From contig CAYXLI010000009.1 in the NCBI GenBank assembly GCA_964464925.1, forward strand, positions 180,554 to 244,553: a stretch of 64,000 nt of DNA. Direction: 5' to 3'. A model generated the notes under the pieces. That model saw nothing but the letters and a program-made list of their open reading frames with translations, ran no database searches and was not told where the DNA came from. The stretch is from CAYXLI01 sp964464925. Its GTDB lineage: Bacteria; Acidobacteriota; Terriglobia; Bryobacterales; Bryobacteraceae. A program made the translations under genes and the position numbers. Shown one piece after another: positions 7,507 through 16,245 of this stretch. Numbering within the stretch: position 1 is the first letter of the stretch; each line of letters starts with the position of its first letter.

Positions 7507-9414
7507 ATGTGCGGCATAGCAGGTTTTTTTCAAAAGGACCGGGTGGCGGATGCATCCGTAGTCCATGCGATGTGCGCACAAATGAAGCATCGCGGCCCGG
7601 ACGACGAAGGAATCCACACGGACGGCGGCTGCGGCATCGGAATGCGCCGGCTGAGCATCATCGACCTCAGCACGGGACACCAGCCCATCTGTAACGAAGA
7701 CGGTAGCATTTGGGTGGTTTTCAATGGTGAGATCTACGACTATGCCCGGCTTCGCTCTGAGCTGATTGCCAAAGGCCACCACTTTAAGACCCATAGTGAC
7801 ACTGAAACGCTGCTCCATCTGTATGAGGAAGAAGGCGTCGAGGGCATTCGCAAACTTCGCGGGATGTTCGCGTATGCGATCTGGGACAAACACAAGCAGG
7901 AATTGCTTCTGGTGCGGGACCGTTACGGGAAGAAGCCGCTCTACTACGCGATTTTGCCGAACGGGATCTATTTCGCCAGCGAACTAGGGTGCCTGAAGGT
8001 GACGGAAGTGCCTCTGGAGATCGACGATGAGGCTATCCGGCTCTATTTCCAGTTCGGATACGTGCCCGACCCCTGGAGTGCGTACAAAGCAATCCGCAAG
8101 CTGCCGGCCGGCGGCTGGCTGACGTACCGCGCCGATGGACGGACGAGAGAAGGCCGTTACTGGCAGATGCCTGTGCCACAGGAAGCGCCTGTCTCCGGTA
8201 TGACGCCGGAAATCGCGAGAGAGAAGATCCGGGACACATTCGATGAATCGGTACGTCTCCGGATGATCGCCGATGTGCCGCTGGGCGCATTTCTGAGCGG
8301 CGGAATCGACTCCTCGAGCGTGGTTGCTTCCATGGCGATGCAGTCCCGGGATCCCGTCAAGACGTTCTCGATAGGCTTCCGGGAGAGTGAGTTCAACGAA
8401 TTGGATTGGGCCCGGATGGTGGCGCGCAAGTATGGGACCGAGCACCACGAGATCCTGGTCGAGCCGGATTCCGTAAGTTTGGTGAACCGTCTTGTGCGGC
8501 ATTTCGGTGAGCCGTTTGCCGACGCTTCTGCAATACCCACGTTTATCGTTTCCGAGTTTGCCGCGCGGCACGTTAAGGTGGCGCTCACGGGCGACGGCGG
8601 CGACGAGCTATTCGCCGGGTATGAAAGCTTTTTTCTGATCCAGAAACTGAGGAAGGCGGACCGGATACCCGGAATTGCCAAAGGCCTGCTGAGCGCGCTG
8701 GCGAATGCCCTGCCCTACTCTGCCTATGGCAAGAATTATCTTCGGATGATCAGCCGGCAATCTGCTCTCGAGCGTTATTTCGAAAACAACTACGCTCCGT
8801 ATTTCTTGCGGAAAGAGTTGCTGGAACCCGCGTGGATGCTGCCTGCGGATCAGGCGTTCCTGACACGGACACTCGCGCATTTTCTAGTACCAGGGGACGA
8901 GGATGTACTAACACAGGCCCTATACTTCGAAGCGACCGCGAAGCTGCAGGGGGACATGCTGGTGAAAGTAGATCGCATGTCGATGGCGAATTCGCTGGAA
9001 GTGCGGTGCCCAATGTTGGATCACCACCTGGGCGAGTTGGCTGCTTCCATCCCGCATGACTGGAAAATCAAGAACGGTCGAGGCAAGCAGATCCTGGTGG
9101 AAGCGATCGGAGACCGGTTGCCGCCAGAGTTGCTAAACAGGCCGAAAATGGGTTTCGGCGTGCCCTTGCCGCACTGGTTGCGCGGAAGCCTGCGGGAATT
9201 CCTTTGGGATCATTTGACGTCAAAGCAGTTGGCCGGGCGAAACATCGTGTCCTCCAGCTTTGTCAAAAAGCTGCTGACGGAGCACGATTCGGGCCGTCGC
9301 AATAACACGCACTGGCTTTGGACAATTCTGATGCTGGAACTCTGGTTCCGGGATTATGAGGCAGAACCCGAGCGGGCGGACATGACGGCGACAGGAAGAG
9401 TGGGAACTAGATGA
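7507..9414 (+). CDS. Glutamine-hydrolysing asparagine synthase / exopolysaccharide amidotransferase 1
   Basis: The ATG at 7507 puts Cys at position 2 (MCGIAGFF), the nucleophile of class II glutamine amidotransferases, so the in-frame start further upstream was rejected. The N-terminal domain has MKHRGPDDEG, RLSIIDLSTGHQP and VFNGEIYDY. The synthetase domain has the ATP pyrophosphatase loop AFLSGGIDSSSV and LTGDGGDELFAGY. At 635 residues it matches AsnB-like enzymes found in exosortase-associated polysaccharide loci, which probably amidate sugars rather than make free asparagine (inference from context). Its stop overlaps the start of the O-antigen ligase gene (ATGA), which places it first in the operon. 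Confidence 0.88.
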   Translation: MCGIAGFFQKDRVADASVVHAMCAQMKHRGPDDEGIHTDGGCGIGMRRLSIIDLSTGHQPICNEDGSIWVVFNGEIYDYARLRSELIAKGHHFKTHSDTETLLHLYEEEGVEGIRKLRGMFAYAIWDKHKQELLLVRDRYGKKPLYYAILPNGIYFASELGCLKVTEVPLEIDDEAIRLYFQFGYVPDPWSAYKAIRKLPAGGWLTYRADGRTREGRYWQMPVPQEAPVSGMTPEIAREKIRDTFDESVRLRMIADVPLGAFLSGGIDSSSVVASMAMQSRDPVKTFSIGFRESEFNELDWARMVARKYGTEHHEILVEPDSVSLVNRLVRHFGEPFADASAIPTFIVSEFAARHVKVALTGDGGDELFAGYESFFLIQKLRKADRIPGIAKGLLSALANALPYSAYGKNYLRMISRQSALERYFENNYAPYFLRKELLEPAWMLPADQAFLTRTLAHFLVPGDEDVLTQALYFEATAKLQGDMLVKVDRMSMANSLEVRCPMLDHHLGELAASIPHDWKIKNGRGKQILVEAIGDRLPPELLNRPKMGFGVPLPHWLRGSLREFLWDHLTSKQLAGRNIVSSSFVKKLLTEHDSGRRNNTHWLWTILMLELWFRDYEAEPERADMTATGRVGTR

Positions 9415-10838
9415 CAAGGACGATGCAAATACCGCAAACACCATCGATCACGCCCATGCGGGGCGCGATGCCGAATGGGGTGCGGGCTGGATTGGGATAT
9501 GAAACGCCGGGCGGCAGTCACAAATTGGGGCTGTACTTACTCATCGTATTTACATTCCTGGCCTTTGGACGGCTCGGGGATTTCGCGTTTCCCTACCTGC
9601 ACCTGCCGTTCCTGTCATCAGTCGCCGCTCTCGCGGTCTGTGTATTAACCCGCGGTATCGAGCGCTCCATGCAGACCAAGATCGGTGTCCTGCTGCTCGC
9701 CTTCACATTTTGGGTGATGGTCGGGATGCCGTTCAGCGTGTGGAAGGGTGGAAGCTGGGAGACGTTTTCCGACAAGTGGGTGAAAAGTCTGCTCGCGTAT
9801 TTTCTGGTTGCCGGGCTGTTGATCACTTCCAAAGACGTTCGCAAGATCATGAACACCCTTGCGATCTCGTCCGTGGTGATCGTGATTCTCGCGAGACTAT
9901 TCAAACAAATCGGGGAAGACGGCAGACTGTACGTCGCCGGGCAGAGCACGCTCTCCAATCCGAACGATGCGGCGCAGTTGCTGCTTGTGGGGCTGCCGTT
10001 TCTGTATCTCATTATGATCACGTCCTCGACAGTGGCGAGGGTACTGGCCTTTCTTGCCATTCCACCGGTGATCTACACAATTTCGGCGACCGGTTCGCGC
10101 GGCGCTCTCCTGGCGATTGTGGCTGTAGGCGCGGTAATTTTCTGGGGAGCTTCACCGGCAAACAAACTCAAAGGTCTCGTAGTTGGCCTTGTGTTAATCG
10201 GCGGCATGGTGGTGCTCACGTCCGGGCAATTGAAGGACCGCTATCGAACCATCTTCAGCAAGGACGCGAGCAACGAGTCAGACCAGATGGCGCTGGACTC
10301 GAAGGAGGAACGCTGGTTCCTGCTGAAACAAAGCGTACGCCTGAGCTTCACGCATCCTCTGTTCGGTGTGGGCATTGGGCAGTTCTCCGTCGCTTCCAAG
10401 GATGATGCGAGTTCGCTGGGCCTTCGCGCGCCATGGCGCGAAACGCACAACTCGTTTACGGAGGTCTCATCGGAAACCGGCCTTCCCGGCTTTCTCCTGT
10501 ATGCCGGGTCGCTGGTGCTGGCATTCCGGTTCATGATCAAGTTGAAGAAGGCAAGCCGGAATCAGCCCAGGTTCGCGCACATTCACAAAATGGCGACGTG
10601 CATGTTCCTGTCCCTGCTGAGTTTTGCCGTTACCTCATTCTTCTCGAGCGTCGCGTATGCGCACTACCTGCCATCGCTGCTGGGCTTGACGGTCGGCTTG
10701 TATCAGGCGGCGCGATATGAAATGGGAATTGCCGGAATCGACATCGATGCGGTGCAAGGCCGCGGCCCCGCTCCGGCGCGAGCCGTCGTCGCTACAGCCC
10801 CGCCCCTCCGGCCGGCGGCAGCCCTGAGGCGCGGATAA
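9411..10838 (+). CDS. O-antigen ligase / polysaccharide polymerase-like membrane protein
   Basis: 475 residues, with about eleven or twelve hydrophobic stretches and a large central polar loop. The region LFGVGIGQF with AWRETHNSFTEVSSETGLPGF-like sequence around residues 320-355 is the Wzy_C signature of O-antigen ligases and Wzy polymerases, where the conserved H-N and GxG residues lie. It should join or transfer lipid-linked polysaccharide units in the periplasmic leaflet of the inner membrane. The last 30 residues are a Pro/Ala-rich cytoplasmic tail. It lies between two asparagine synthase homologues, with a four-base overlap before it and none after. Confidence 0.85.
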   Translation: MTRTMQIPQTPSITPMRGAMPNGVRAGLGYETPGGSHKLGLYLLIVFTFLAFGRLGDFAFPYLHLPFLSSVAALAVCVLTRGIERSMQTKIGVLLLAFTFWVMVGMPFSVWKGGSWETFSDKWVKSLLAYFLVAGLLITSKDVRKIMNTLAISSVVIVILARLFKQIGEDGRLYVAGQSTLSNPNDAAQLLLVGLPFLYLIMITSSTVARVLAFLAIPPVIYTISATGSRGALLAIVAVGAVIFWGASPANKLKGLVVGLVLIGGMVVLTSGQLKDRYRTIFSKDASNESDQMALDSKEERWFLLKQSVRLSFTHPLFGVGIGQFSVASKDDASSLGLRAPWRETHNSFTEVSSETGLPGFLLYAGSLVLAFRFMIKLKKASRNQPRFAHIHKMATCMFLSLLSFAVTSFFSSVAYAHYLPSLLGLTVGLYQAARYEMGIAGIDIDAVQGRGPAPARAVVATAPPLRPAAALRRG

Positions 10839-12770
10839 ATGTGTGGCATAGCCGGTTTCGTATCGACGGCACCCATAGAGGGCCCCGATTCCGTCGTGGT
10901 GCGGATGACAGAGGCGATTCAGCATCGCGGACCGGATGCGGGGAATTATTATCGTGACGAACATGCGCAACTAGGCCACCGCCGGTTAAGCATCATCGAC
11001 CTCGGCGCTGGACACCAGCCTATGTGCAATGAGTCCGGTGACCTGTGGATCGTCTACAACGGCGAGGTATTCAATCACGCCGACGTGCGGCCCGAACTGG
11101 AAGCAGCCGGACACGCCTACAAGACCCACTGCGATACGGAGACCATTCTGCACGCCTACGAGCAGTTCGGAAAGGACTGCGTCCACCGGTTTCGCGGGAT
11201 GTTCTCGTTTGCCATGTGGGAGCGAAAATCGCAAACGCTGTTCTGCGCGCGGGATCGGCTGGGAATCAAACCGTTCTACTACTGGTGGGATGGGCGTACT
11301 TTTGTATTCGGCTCCGAGATCAAGGCACTGCTTGAACATCCGCTGGTCTCGGTCCAGTTCGAAGAGAGCCTTTTGCCCGAGCATTTGGCCTTCGGCTACA
11401 CCAACACGGACAAGACACTGTTTGCGGGAATCCGCAAGCTGATGCCGGGGCACCGCTTGACGCTGCACGATGGGAAACTGGACATCGAACCGTATTGGGA
11501 TGTTCCGGCACCACCGGCGCAGGCAATTGAGCGCAGCGACGAAGAATGGATCCGCGATTGCCGAGAGCGCCTGGAAACCACGGTTCGCATGCGACTGATG
11601 AGCGACGTGCCGCTCGGCATGTTCCTGAGCGGCGGAGTGGATTCGAGCGCAATCGCGGCGCTGATGAAGCGCATGACCTCCGGTGGCGTGAAGAGCTTTT
11701 CGGTCGGCTACGGCGAAGCGGCGTATAGCGAACTCGGTTATGCCCGGCAGGTGGCGGAATCGATCGGGACGGAGCATAACGAAGTCGTCGTCAGTATGGA
11801 GGACTTCTTCGGATCCCTCCCGCGGCTGATCTGGCACGAGGACGAGCCGATTACGTGGCCCTCCAGCGTGTCGTTGTATTTCGTATCCAAACTCGCTGCA
11901 CAGCAGGTGAAGGTCGTGCTGACAGGCGAAGGCAGCGACGAACTGTTCGGCGGGTACAGCCGGTACAACTTCTATCAACTCAACCGTAAATGGCTCGGCG
12001 CATACAAGGTGCTGCCGGAAGCTGCCAGGCGTCTGGTCCGCGAACGGGTGGCTACTTCCGGGTTGTTGTCCGCTCCGGTAAGGCGCAAACTCCAGCACAC
12101 GTTCGTAGGGCGCGGAGAGAGCCTGGAATCGCTTTACATCGATAACTTCTACTCGGCTTTCGGGGCTGGGGATCAGCGGAAGCTCTCGGTTCGCGGCAGC
12201 GATCCCTATTCGGCGTTCCGGAACTACTGGCGGGAAGATGGCGGTTCCCTGTTGTCCACAATGCTGTACGCGGACCAGAAGACTTACCTGGTGGAACTGC
12301 TCATGAAACAGGATCAGATGAGTATGGCGTGCTCGATCGAGAGCCGCGTGCCGTTCCTGGATCACCCGTTCGTGGAGTTCTCGACAACCGTGCCGGACCA
12401 TATGAGAATCCGCGGCAATCAAGGCAAATACATTTTGAAGAAGGCCGTAGAAGATCTATTGCCCCACGACATCATCTACCGAACCAAGATGGGTTTCCCG
12501 ACTCCGCTAAGAAGCTGGCTTCTGGATAAGCGCGCCGAGCCGCTGTTTGCGCTACTTCGAAGCAAGGACGGATTACTCGCGTCCTATCTGGATATGCAGG
12601 AAGTGGATCGATTGCTGACGAGTCATCAAAGCGGCGCGCACGACGCGACCGACCGCATCTGGAGATTGTTGAACCTGCAGATGTGGGGCGAGATTCATCT
12701 GAAGGGCAACCGCGATCGCTGGTGGGATGGCATGCTTACGCCGGCGCAGGCGAGCTACGCCGGCCGATGA
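10839..12770 (+). CDS. Asparagine synthase-like amidotransferase 2 of the exopolysaccharide locus
   Basis: 643 residues starting MCGIAGFVS directly after the stop of the ligase gene, again with Cys2 as glutaminase nucleophile. It has IQHRGPDAGNY, RLSIIDLGAGHQP, the ATP loop MFLSGGVDSSAI and LTGEGSDELFGGY. It resembles the first amidotransferase but is clearly divergent, so this is an old duplication rather than a recent copy. In exosortase/PEP-CTERM loci such proteins are annotated as system-associated amidotransferases, and the PEP-CTERM protein at 34.8 kb fits that link. The exact acceptor sugar cannot be read from sequence. The stop overlaps the next gene by four bases. Confidence 0.88.
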   Translation: MCGIAGFVSTAPIEGPDSVVVRMTEAIQHRGPDAGNYYRDEHAQLGHRRLSIIDLGAGHQPMCNESGDLWIVYNGEVFNHADVRPELEAAGHAYKTHCDTETILHAYEQFGKDCVHRFRGMFSFAMWERKSQTLFCARDRLGIKPFYYWWDGRTFVFGSEIKALLEHPLVSVQFEESLLPEHLAFGYTNTDKTLFAGIRKLMPGHRLTLHDGKLDIEPYWDVPAPPAQAIERSDEEWIRDCRERLETTVRMRLMSDVPLGMFLSGGVDSSAIAALMKRMTSGGVKSFSVGYGEAAYSELGYARQVAESIGTEHNEVVVSMEDFFGSLPRLIWHEDEPITWPSSVSLYFVSKLAAQQVKVVLTGEGSDELFGGYSRYNFYQLNRKWLGAYKVLPEAARRLVRERVATSGLLSAPVRRKLQHTFVGRGESLESLYIDNFYSAFGAGDQRKLSVRGSDPYSAFRNYWREDGGSLLSTMLYADQKTYLVELLMKQDQMSMACSIESRVPFLDHPFVEFSTTVPDHMRIRGNQGKYILKKAVEDLLPHDIIYRTKMGFPTPLRSWLLDKRAEPLFALLRSKDGLLASYLDMQEVDRLLTSHQSGAHDATDRIWRLLNLQMWGEIHLKGNRDRWWDGMLTPAQASYAGR

Positions 12771-13972
12771 AGATTCTCTGGGTAAACGCCAACTTCCTTC
12801 ATCCGACGACGAAGGGCGGGCAGATTCGTACGCTGGAGATGCTGAAGCGTCTGCATGCCCGGCACGAGGTACACTACGCCGCGTTCGAGGATGCTGGGGA
12901 ACCGGAAGGCCCAGCGCGCGCGGGCGAGTACTCAACGAAATCCTATGCAGTGAAACGCTCCCTGCCGAAGCGGGGGTCTCCCGCGTTTCTGGCGCAGGTA
13001 GCGGCGGGCGCGCTTTCCTCCGTACCTGTAGCGGTGGGACGCTTCTATTCGCAGGAGATGGAACGCCTCGTTAGGGATCTGCAGGCGCGAGAGCGATTCG
13101 ACTGCATGGTATGCGATTTCCTGGTATCGGCAGTACACTTCCCCGAACTGGAACGCGCGGTCCTGTTCCAACACAACGTGGAGAGCATGATCTGGAAGCG
13201 GCATGCGGAGCATGGAGGCGATCCCTTCCGCCGCTGGTTCTTCGGAGTACAGGCAAAGCGCATGCTGCGATATGAGAAGGAATGCTGCCGCAAGGCGGGA
13301 TACGTTGTAGCGGTATCTCCGCTGGATGCCCAACTCATGCGCGAGATGTACCGGATCGAGCATGTATCCGATATCTCCACAGGCGTCGACCTGGAATACT
13401 TCGCGCCCAGGCCGAGCGCGGAGAAGCGGCATGACCTGGTCTTCGTTGGCTCGATGGACTGGATGCCGAACATCGACGGAGTTCAGTACTTCGTCCGGGA
13501 GATTCTGCCTCTGATTCGCGCGAAGCGGCCAGACTGCTCGCTGGCCGTTGTGGGAAGGAAACCGGATCCCGCGATTCAGGCTCTCGGCACGGCGGATCCA
13601 CGAATCACGATTACGGGTACTGTGGCCGATGTACGGCCCTATTTGTGGAACTCCACGATCTCGATCGTGCCGCTTCGCATCGGCGGAGGAACTCGGCTGA
13701 AGGTATATGAATCGATGGCGGCGCGCACACCAATCGTTTCGACGACGGTCGGCGCGGAAGGACTTGTCTGGGAAGACGGCCGGAATATAGCGATTGGCGA
13801 CACGCCCGAAGCGTTTGCGGCGAGATGCGTGGCCTTATTGGAAGACCAGGACGCACGAGCACGGATGTCGGAAAATGGTTGGCAATTGGTGAGCTCCCGG
13901 TTTTCCTGGGAGCAGGTAACCAAGCAATTCGAGGAACTCATGATGAGGTCGAAAGCAGCGCGTGTGGCCTAA
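12767..13972 (+). CDS. Glycosyltransferase, GT4-like (exosortase-type polysaccharide locus)
   Basis: About 401 residues from the ATG at 12767, which overlaps the previous stop (ATGA); longer in-frame extensions lie inside the upstream gene. It begins MKILWVNANFLHPTTKGGQI, with the glycine-rich acceptor-side loop. The donor domain has LVFVGSMDWMPNIDGVQYF, AVVGRKPDP, ITITGTVADVRPYL and PLRIGGGTRLKVYESMAA, the last being the nucleotide-sugar binding EX7E-like region. These segments are close to those of the sugar transferases found in PEP-CTERM/EpsH systems. It should act in the cytoplasm on a lipid-linked glycan. Confidence 0.86.
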   Translation: MKILWVNANFLHPTTKGGQIRTLEMLKRLHARHEVHYAAFEDAGEPEGPARAGEYSTKSYAVKRSLPKRGSPAFLAQVAAGALSSVPVAVGRFYSQEMERLVRDLQARERFDCMVCDFLVSAVHFPELERAVLFQHNVESMIWKRHAEHGGDPFRRWFFGVQAKRMLRYEKECCRKAGYVVAVSPLDAQLMREMYRIEHVSDISTGVDLEYFAPRPSAEKRHDLVFVGSMDWMPNIDGVQYFVREILPLIRAKRPDCSLAVVGRKPDPAIQALGTADPRITITGTVADVRPYLWNSTISIVPLRIGGGTRLKVYESMAARTPIVSTTVGAEGLVWEDGRNIAIGDTPEAFAARCVALLEDQDARARMSENGWQLVSSRFSWEQVTKQFEELMMRSKAARVA

Positions 13973-15092
13973 TTCGGCAGCGGAAGCGATCTTCTGGCTG
14001 TCTCTCATCACGGTACTGTACGTATACGCGGGTTTCCCGCTGGTGCTGCTGGTGCTCGGAAAGATGCTCCGCAGGCCGGTGCGGAAGGCGGCGATCGAGC
14101 CACAGGTCTCTCTGTTTGTAGCGGCGTACAACGAAGGCGCTGTAATCGAAGCGAAGATCCGGAACGCGCTGGCGCTCGACTATCCGCCGGACCGGATCGA
14201 GATCGTGATTGCGTCGGACGGGTCGAAAGATGCGACCGTGGATACTGCGCGGCGTTTTGAATCGGACCCGCGCGTGCGCATTGTTGCCCATCCGGTGAAC
14301 CGGGGCAAACTGGCCGTGCTGAACGACGGCGTGCGCGGCATCGAAAGCGAGATTATTATATTTTCCGATGCGGCGAGCATGTTGCAGCCGGACGCGATTC
14401 GCAAACTCGTTCGGAACTTCGCAGATCCATCGGTGGGCGCCGTCAGCGGCATCTACGGTGTGAAGCGCAGCGAGGCGGCGGACATCGGCAAGCAGGAAGA
14501 TTTCTATTGGAAATACGAGACATTCCTCAAGCAGCAGGAGTCGGCCCTGCACTCGATTCTGGGCTGTCATGGTTCGCTCTACGCCATTCGGCGGGAACTT
14601 TATCCGTATCCGGACGCGGGCACGATCAATGATGACTACGTGATTCCCGTCCGGATTCTGCAAAAGGGCTATCGCGTGGTGTACGACACGGACGCCGTGA
14701 GCGTAGAGGAGGCTCACGAGATGGACGGGTTCCAGCGCCGCGTCAGGATCATGACGGGGAACTTCCAGCAGTTGCAAGAACTGCGCGCGCTGGCCTGGCC
14801 GCCGCGTCCTCTTCCGCTGTTCTTCTTCCTCTCGCATAAGGCGGGGCGGCTGGTAGTTCCGTTAGCGATGCTGCTCCTGCTAGGGTCCAACCTGTTTCTG
14901 CTGGACCGTCCGTTTTACCTGGCCACCGCAGTTCTACAGGCTGTTTTCTATGCGCTGGTGCTGGTCGGGGCGGCCGGGCATCTGCGGCAAAAGTTACTGC
15001 GGCTGCCCTACTACTTCTGCATGATCAACGCGGCGGCGTTCCTGGGAATGTATTACGCGCTATTCGGGCGCAGGCGGCTGGCGTGGAAGTAA
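13962..15092 (+). CDS. Membrane glycosyltransferase family 2
   Basis: 376 residues, starting at GTG inside the end of the preceding gene (11-base overlap). A first membrane helix (residues about 8-28) is followed by a GT-A domain: SLFVAAYNEGAVIEAKI, the nucleotide-binding IVIASDGSKDAT, IIFSDAASML with the DxD-type position, and YGVKRSEA. Acidic residues TINDDYVIPVRIL and the QRRVRIMTGNFQQL motif near residues 265-280 resemble the Q-x-x-R-W region of processive synthases, here written QRRVR. Two to four C-terminal helices end the protein. It is likely an undecaprenyl-linked chain extender or synthase of the exopolysaccharide. Confidence 0.86.
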   Translation: MWPNSAAEAIFWLSLITVLYVYAGFPLVLLVLGKMLRRPVRKAAIEPQVSLFVAAYNEGAVIEAKIRNALALDYPPDRIEIVIASDGSKDATVDTARRFESDPRVRIVAHPVNRGKLAVLNDGVRGIESEIIIFSDAASMLQPDAIRKLVRNFADPSVGAVSGIYGVKRSEAADIGKQEDFYWKYETFLKQQESALHSILGCHGSLYAIRRELYPYPDAGTINDDYVIPVRILQKGYRVVYDTDAVSVEEAHEMDGFQRRVRIMTGNFQQLQELRALAWPPRPLPLFFFLSHKAGRLVVPLAMLLLLGSNLFLLDRPFYLATAVLQAVFYALVLVGAAGHLRQKLLRLPYYFCMINAAAFLGMYYALFGRRRLAWK

Positions 15093-16177
15093 AGCGGGTT
15101 TTGCTGATGTCGCAGTTCCTGACTGCGGGCGGGACCGAGCGGCAACTCAGTATTATCGCGCGCGAACTGGACAGGTCCCGATTTGAACCGACCGTGGGAT
15201 GCTTCCGTCCGGATGGGATCCGGCACGAGGAACTGAAAGCCGCGGGAGTGCGCGTCGTTCCGTTCCGGATCCGCTCTATGTATAAGCCTCCACCGATCGG
15301 GGTGGCGATCGAACTGGGGCAGTTTCTGGGAAGGGAGCGGATCGACCTCGTACACGCGTTCGATGTCCCTACCGACGTGTTCGCTGTGCCCGTGGCCCGG
15401 CTGTTCCGCGTGCCTTACGTGCTGTCGAGCCAGCGTGCACACCGGACGCTGGCGAGCCGCGTGGACCGGCATCTGCTGCGGCTGAGCGATTCCCTGGTGG
15501 ACGGCATCGTTGTGAACTCCCGGGCGGTTGCCAGGGAGCTGGCGGAAGAGGAGAAGGTACCGGAGTCCCGGATTCACTTGTGCTACAACGCGATCGACAC
15601 GAGTGAATTCTCTCCCCCTCCCGAGCGCGCCCCTGAACCCCTGGTAATTGGCGCGGTCGGTCTTTTCCGTCCGGAGAAGGGGCACAGGACACTGATTGAA
15701 GCGTTCGCACGAGTGCATCGGGCGGCTCCGCACACGAGGCTTCATCTTGTGGGAGGAGGGCCGCTTCACCGGGATCTCGAGGAACTGGCACGACAACTCG
15801 GGGTAGCCGATGCGACGACCGTGGAAGGATCCACACCGGCCGTGCGCGAGAGATTGCAGCGGATGCATATTTTCGTGCTCCCGTCATTGTCAGAGGCGCT
15901 GTCGAACGCATTACTTGAGGCCATGGCCTGTGGATGCTGTGCGGTGGCTTCGCGTACGGGCGGCAACCCGGAGATCATCGAAGAGAATTCGAGCGGGCTG
16001 CTGTTTCGTCCCGGCGATTCGGACGACCTGGCCGGGAAGCTGTCGGCTTTGGTCGCAGATCGTGCGGCGCGGGAACGGTACGCGTGTGCGGGTTGGAAGC
16101 GTGTACAGCAGAACTTCAGTCTGGCCTCGTCGGTGAACCGGATGCAGGAGATCTACGCCGGTGTAATGGGAGTTTGA
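15083..16177 (+). CDS. Glycosyltransferase family 4
   Basis: 364 residues, GTG start, overlapping the previous gene by ten bases. The N-terminal domain has the loop MSQFLTAGGTERQLSIIA typical of GT4 enzymes. The C-terminal domain has AVGLFRPEKGHRTLIEAFA, LHLVGGGPLHRDLEELA and LPSLSEALSNALLEAMACG, where the two Glu residues of the EX7E motif bind the nucleotide sugar. It is the last gene of the run that began at 7507; all six genes overlap or abut, which argues for one operon making and assembling a cell-surface polysaccharide. Export (Wzx or ABC) and exosortase genes are not in the window. Confidence 0.88.
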   Translation: MEVKRVLLMSQFLTAGGTERQLSIIARELDRSRFEPTVGCFRPDGIRHEELKAAGVRVVPFRIRSMYKPPPIGVAIELGQFLGRERIDLVHAFDVPTDVFAVPVARLFRVPYVLSSQRAHRTLASRVDRHLLRLSDSLVDGIVVNSRAVARELAEEEKVPESRIHLCYNAIDTSEFSPPPERAPEPLVIGAVGLFRPEKGHRTLIEAFARVHRAAPHTRLHLVGGGPLHRDLEELARQLGVADATTVEGSTPAVRERLQRMHIFVLPSLSEALSNALLEAMACGCCAVASRTGGNPEIIEENSSGLLFRPGDSDDLAGKLSALVADRAARERYACAGWKRVQQNFSLASSVNRMQEIYAGVMGV

Positions 16178-16224
16178 CCCCGTCACTTATTCCGGGAAAA
16201 TCTGAATACAGACCGGGGCCAAAC
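16173..16224 (+). repeat. REP-like imperfect palindrome between the polysaccharide and flagellar genes
   Basis: Right at the end of the last glycosyltransferase gene lies an imperfect inverted repeat. TTTG-a-CCCCG-TC (16173-16184) pairs with GA-c-CGGGG-c-CAAA (16211-16223), closing a loop of about 26 bases. There is no U-run after it, so it is not a standard terminator. Solitary palindromes of this kind occur as REP elements mobilised by RAYT transposases. Only this copy was noticed in the window. Confidence 0.35.
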
Positions 16225-16245
16225 GGGTCGATATGTCCAGCAGGT

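Noticed and set aside
10986..12422. 478-codon open frame antisense to the second amidotransferase
   Set aside because: Shadow frame of high-GC coding DNA; no recognisable motif, and the sense gene is certain.
15934..16245. N-terminal extension of the fliD frame through the preceding gene
   Set aside because: It overlaps the glycosyltransferase gene in another frame and lacks FliD similarity; the ATG at 16246 gives the normal N-terminus.
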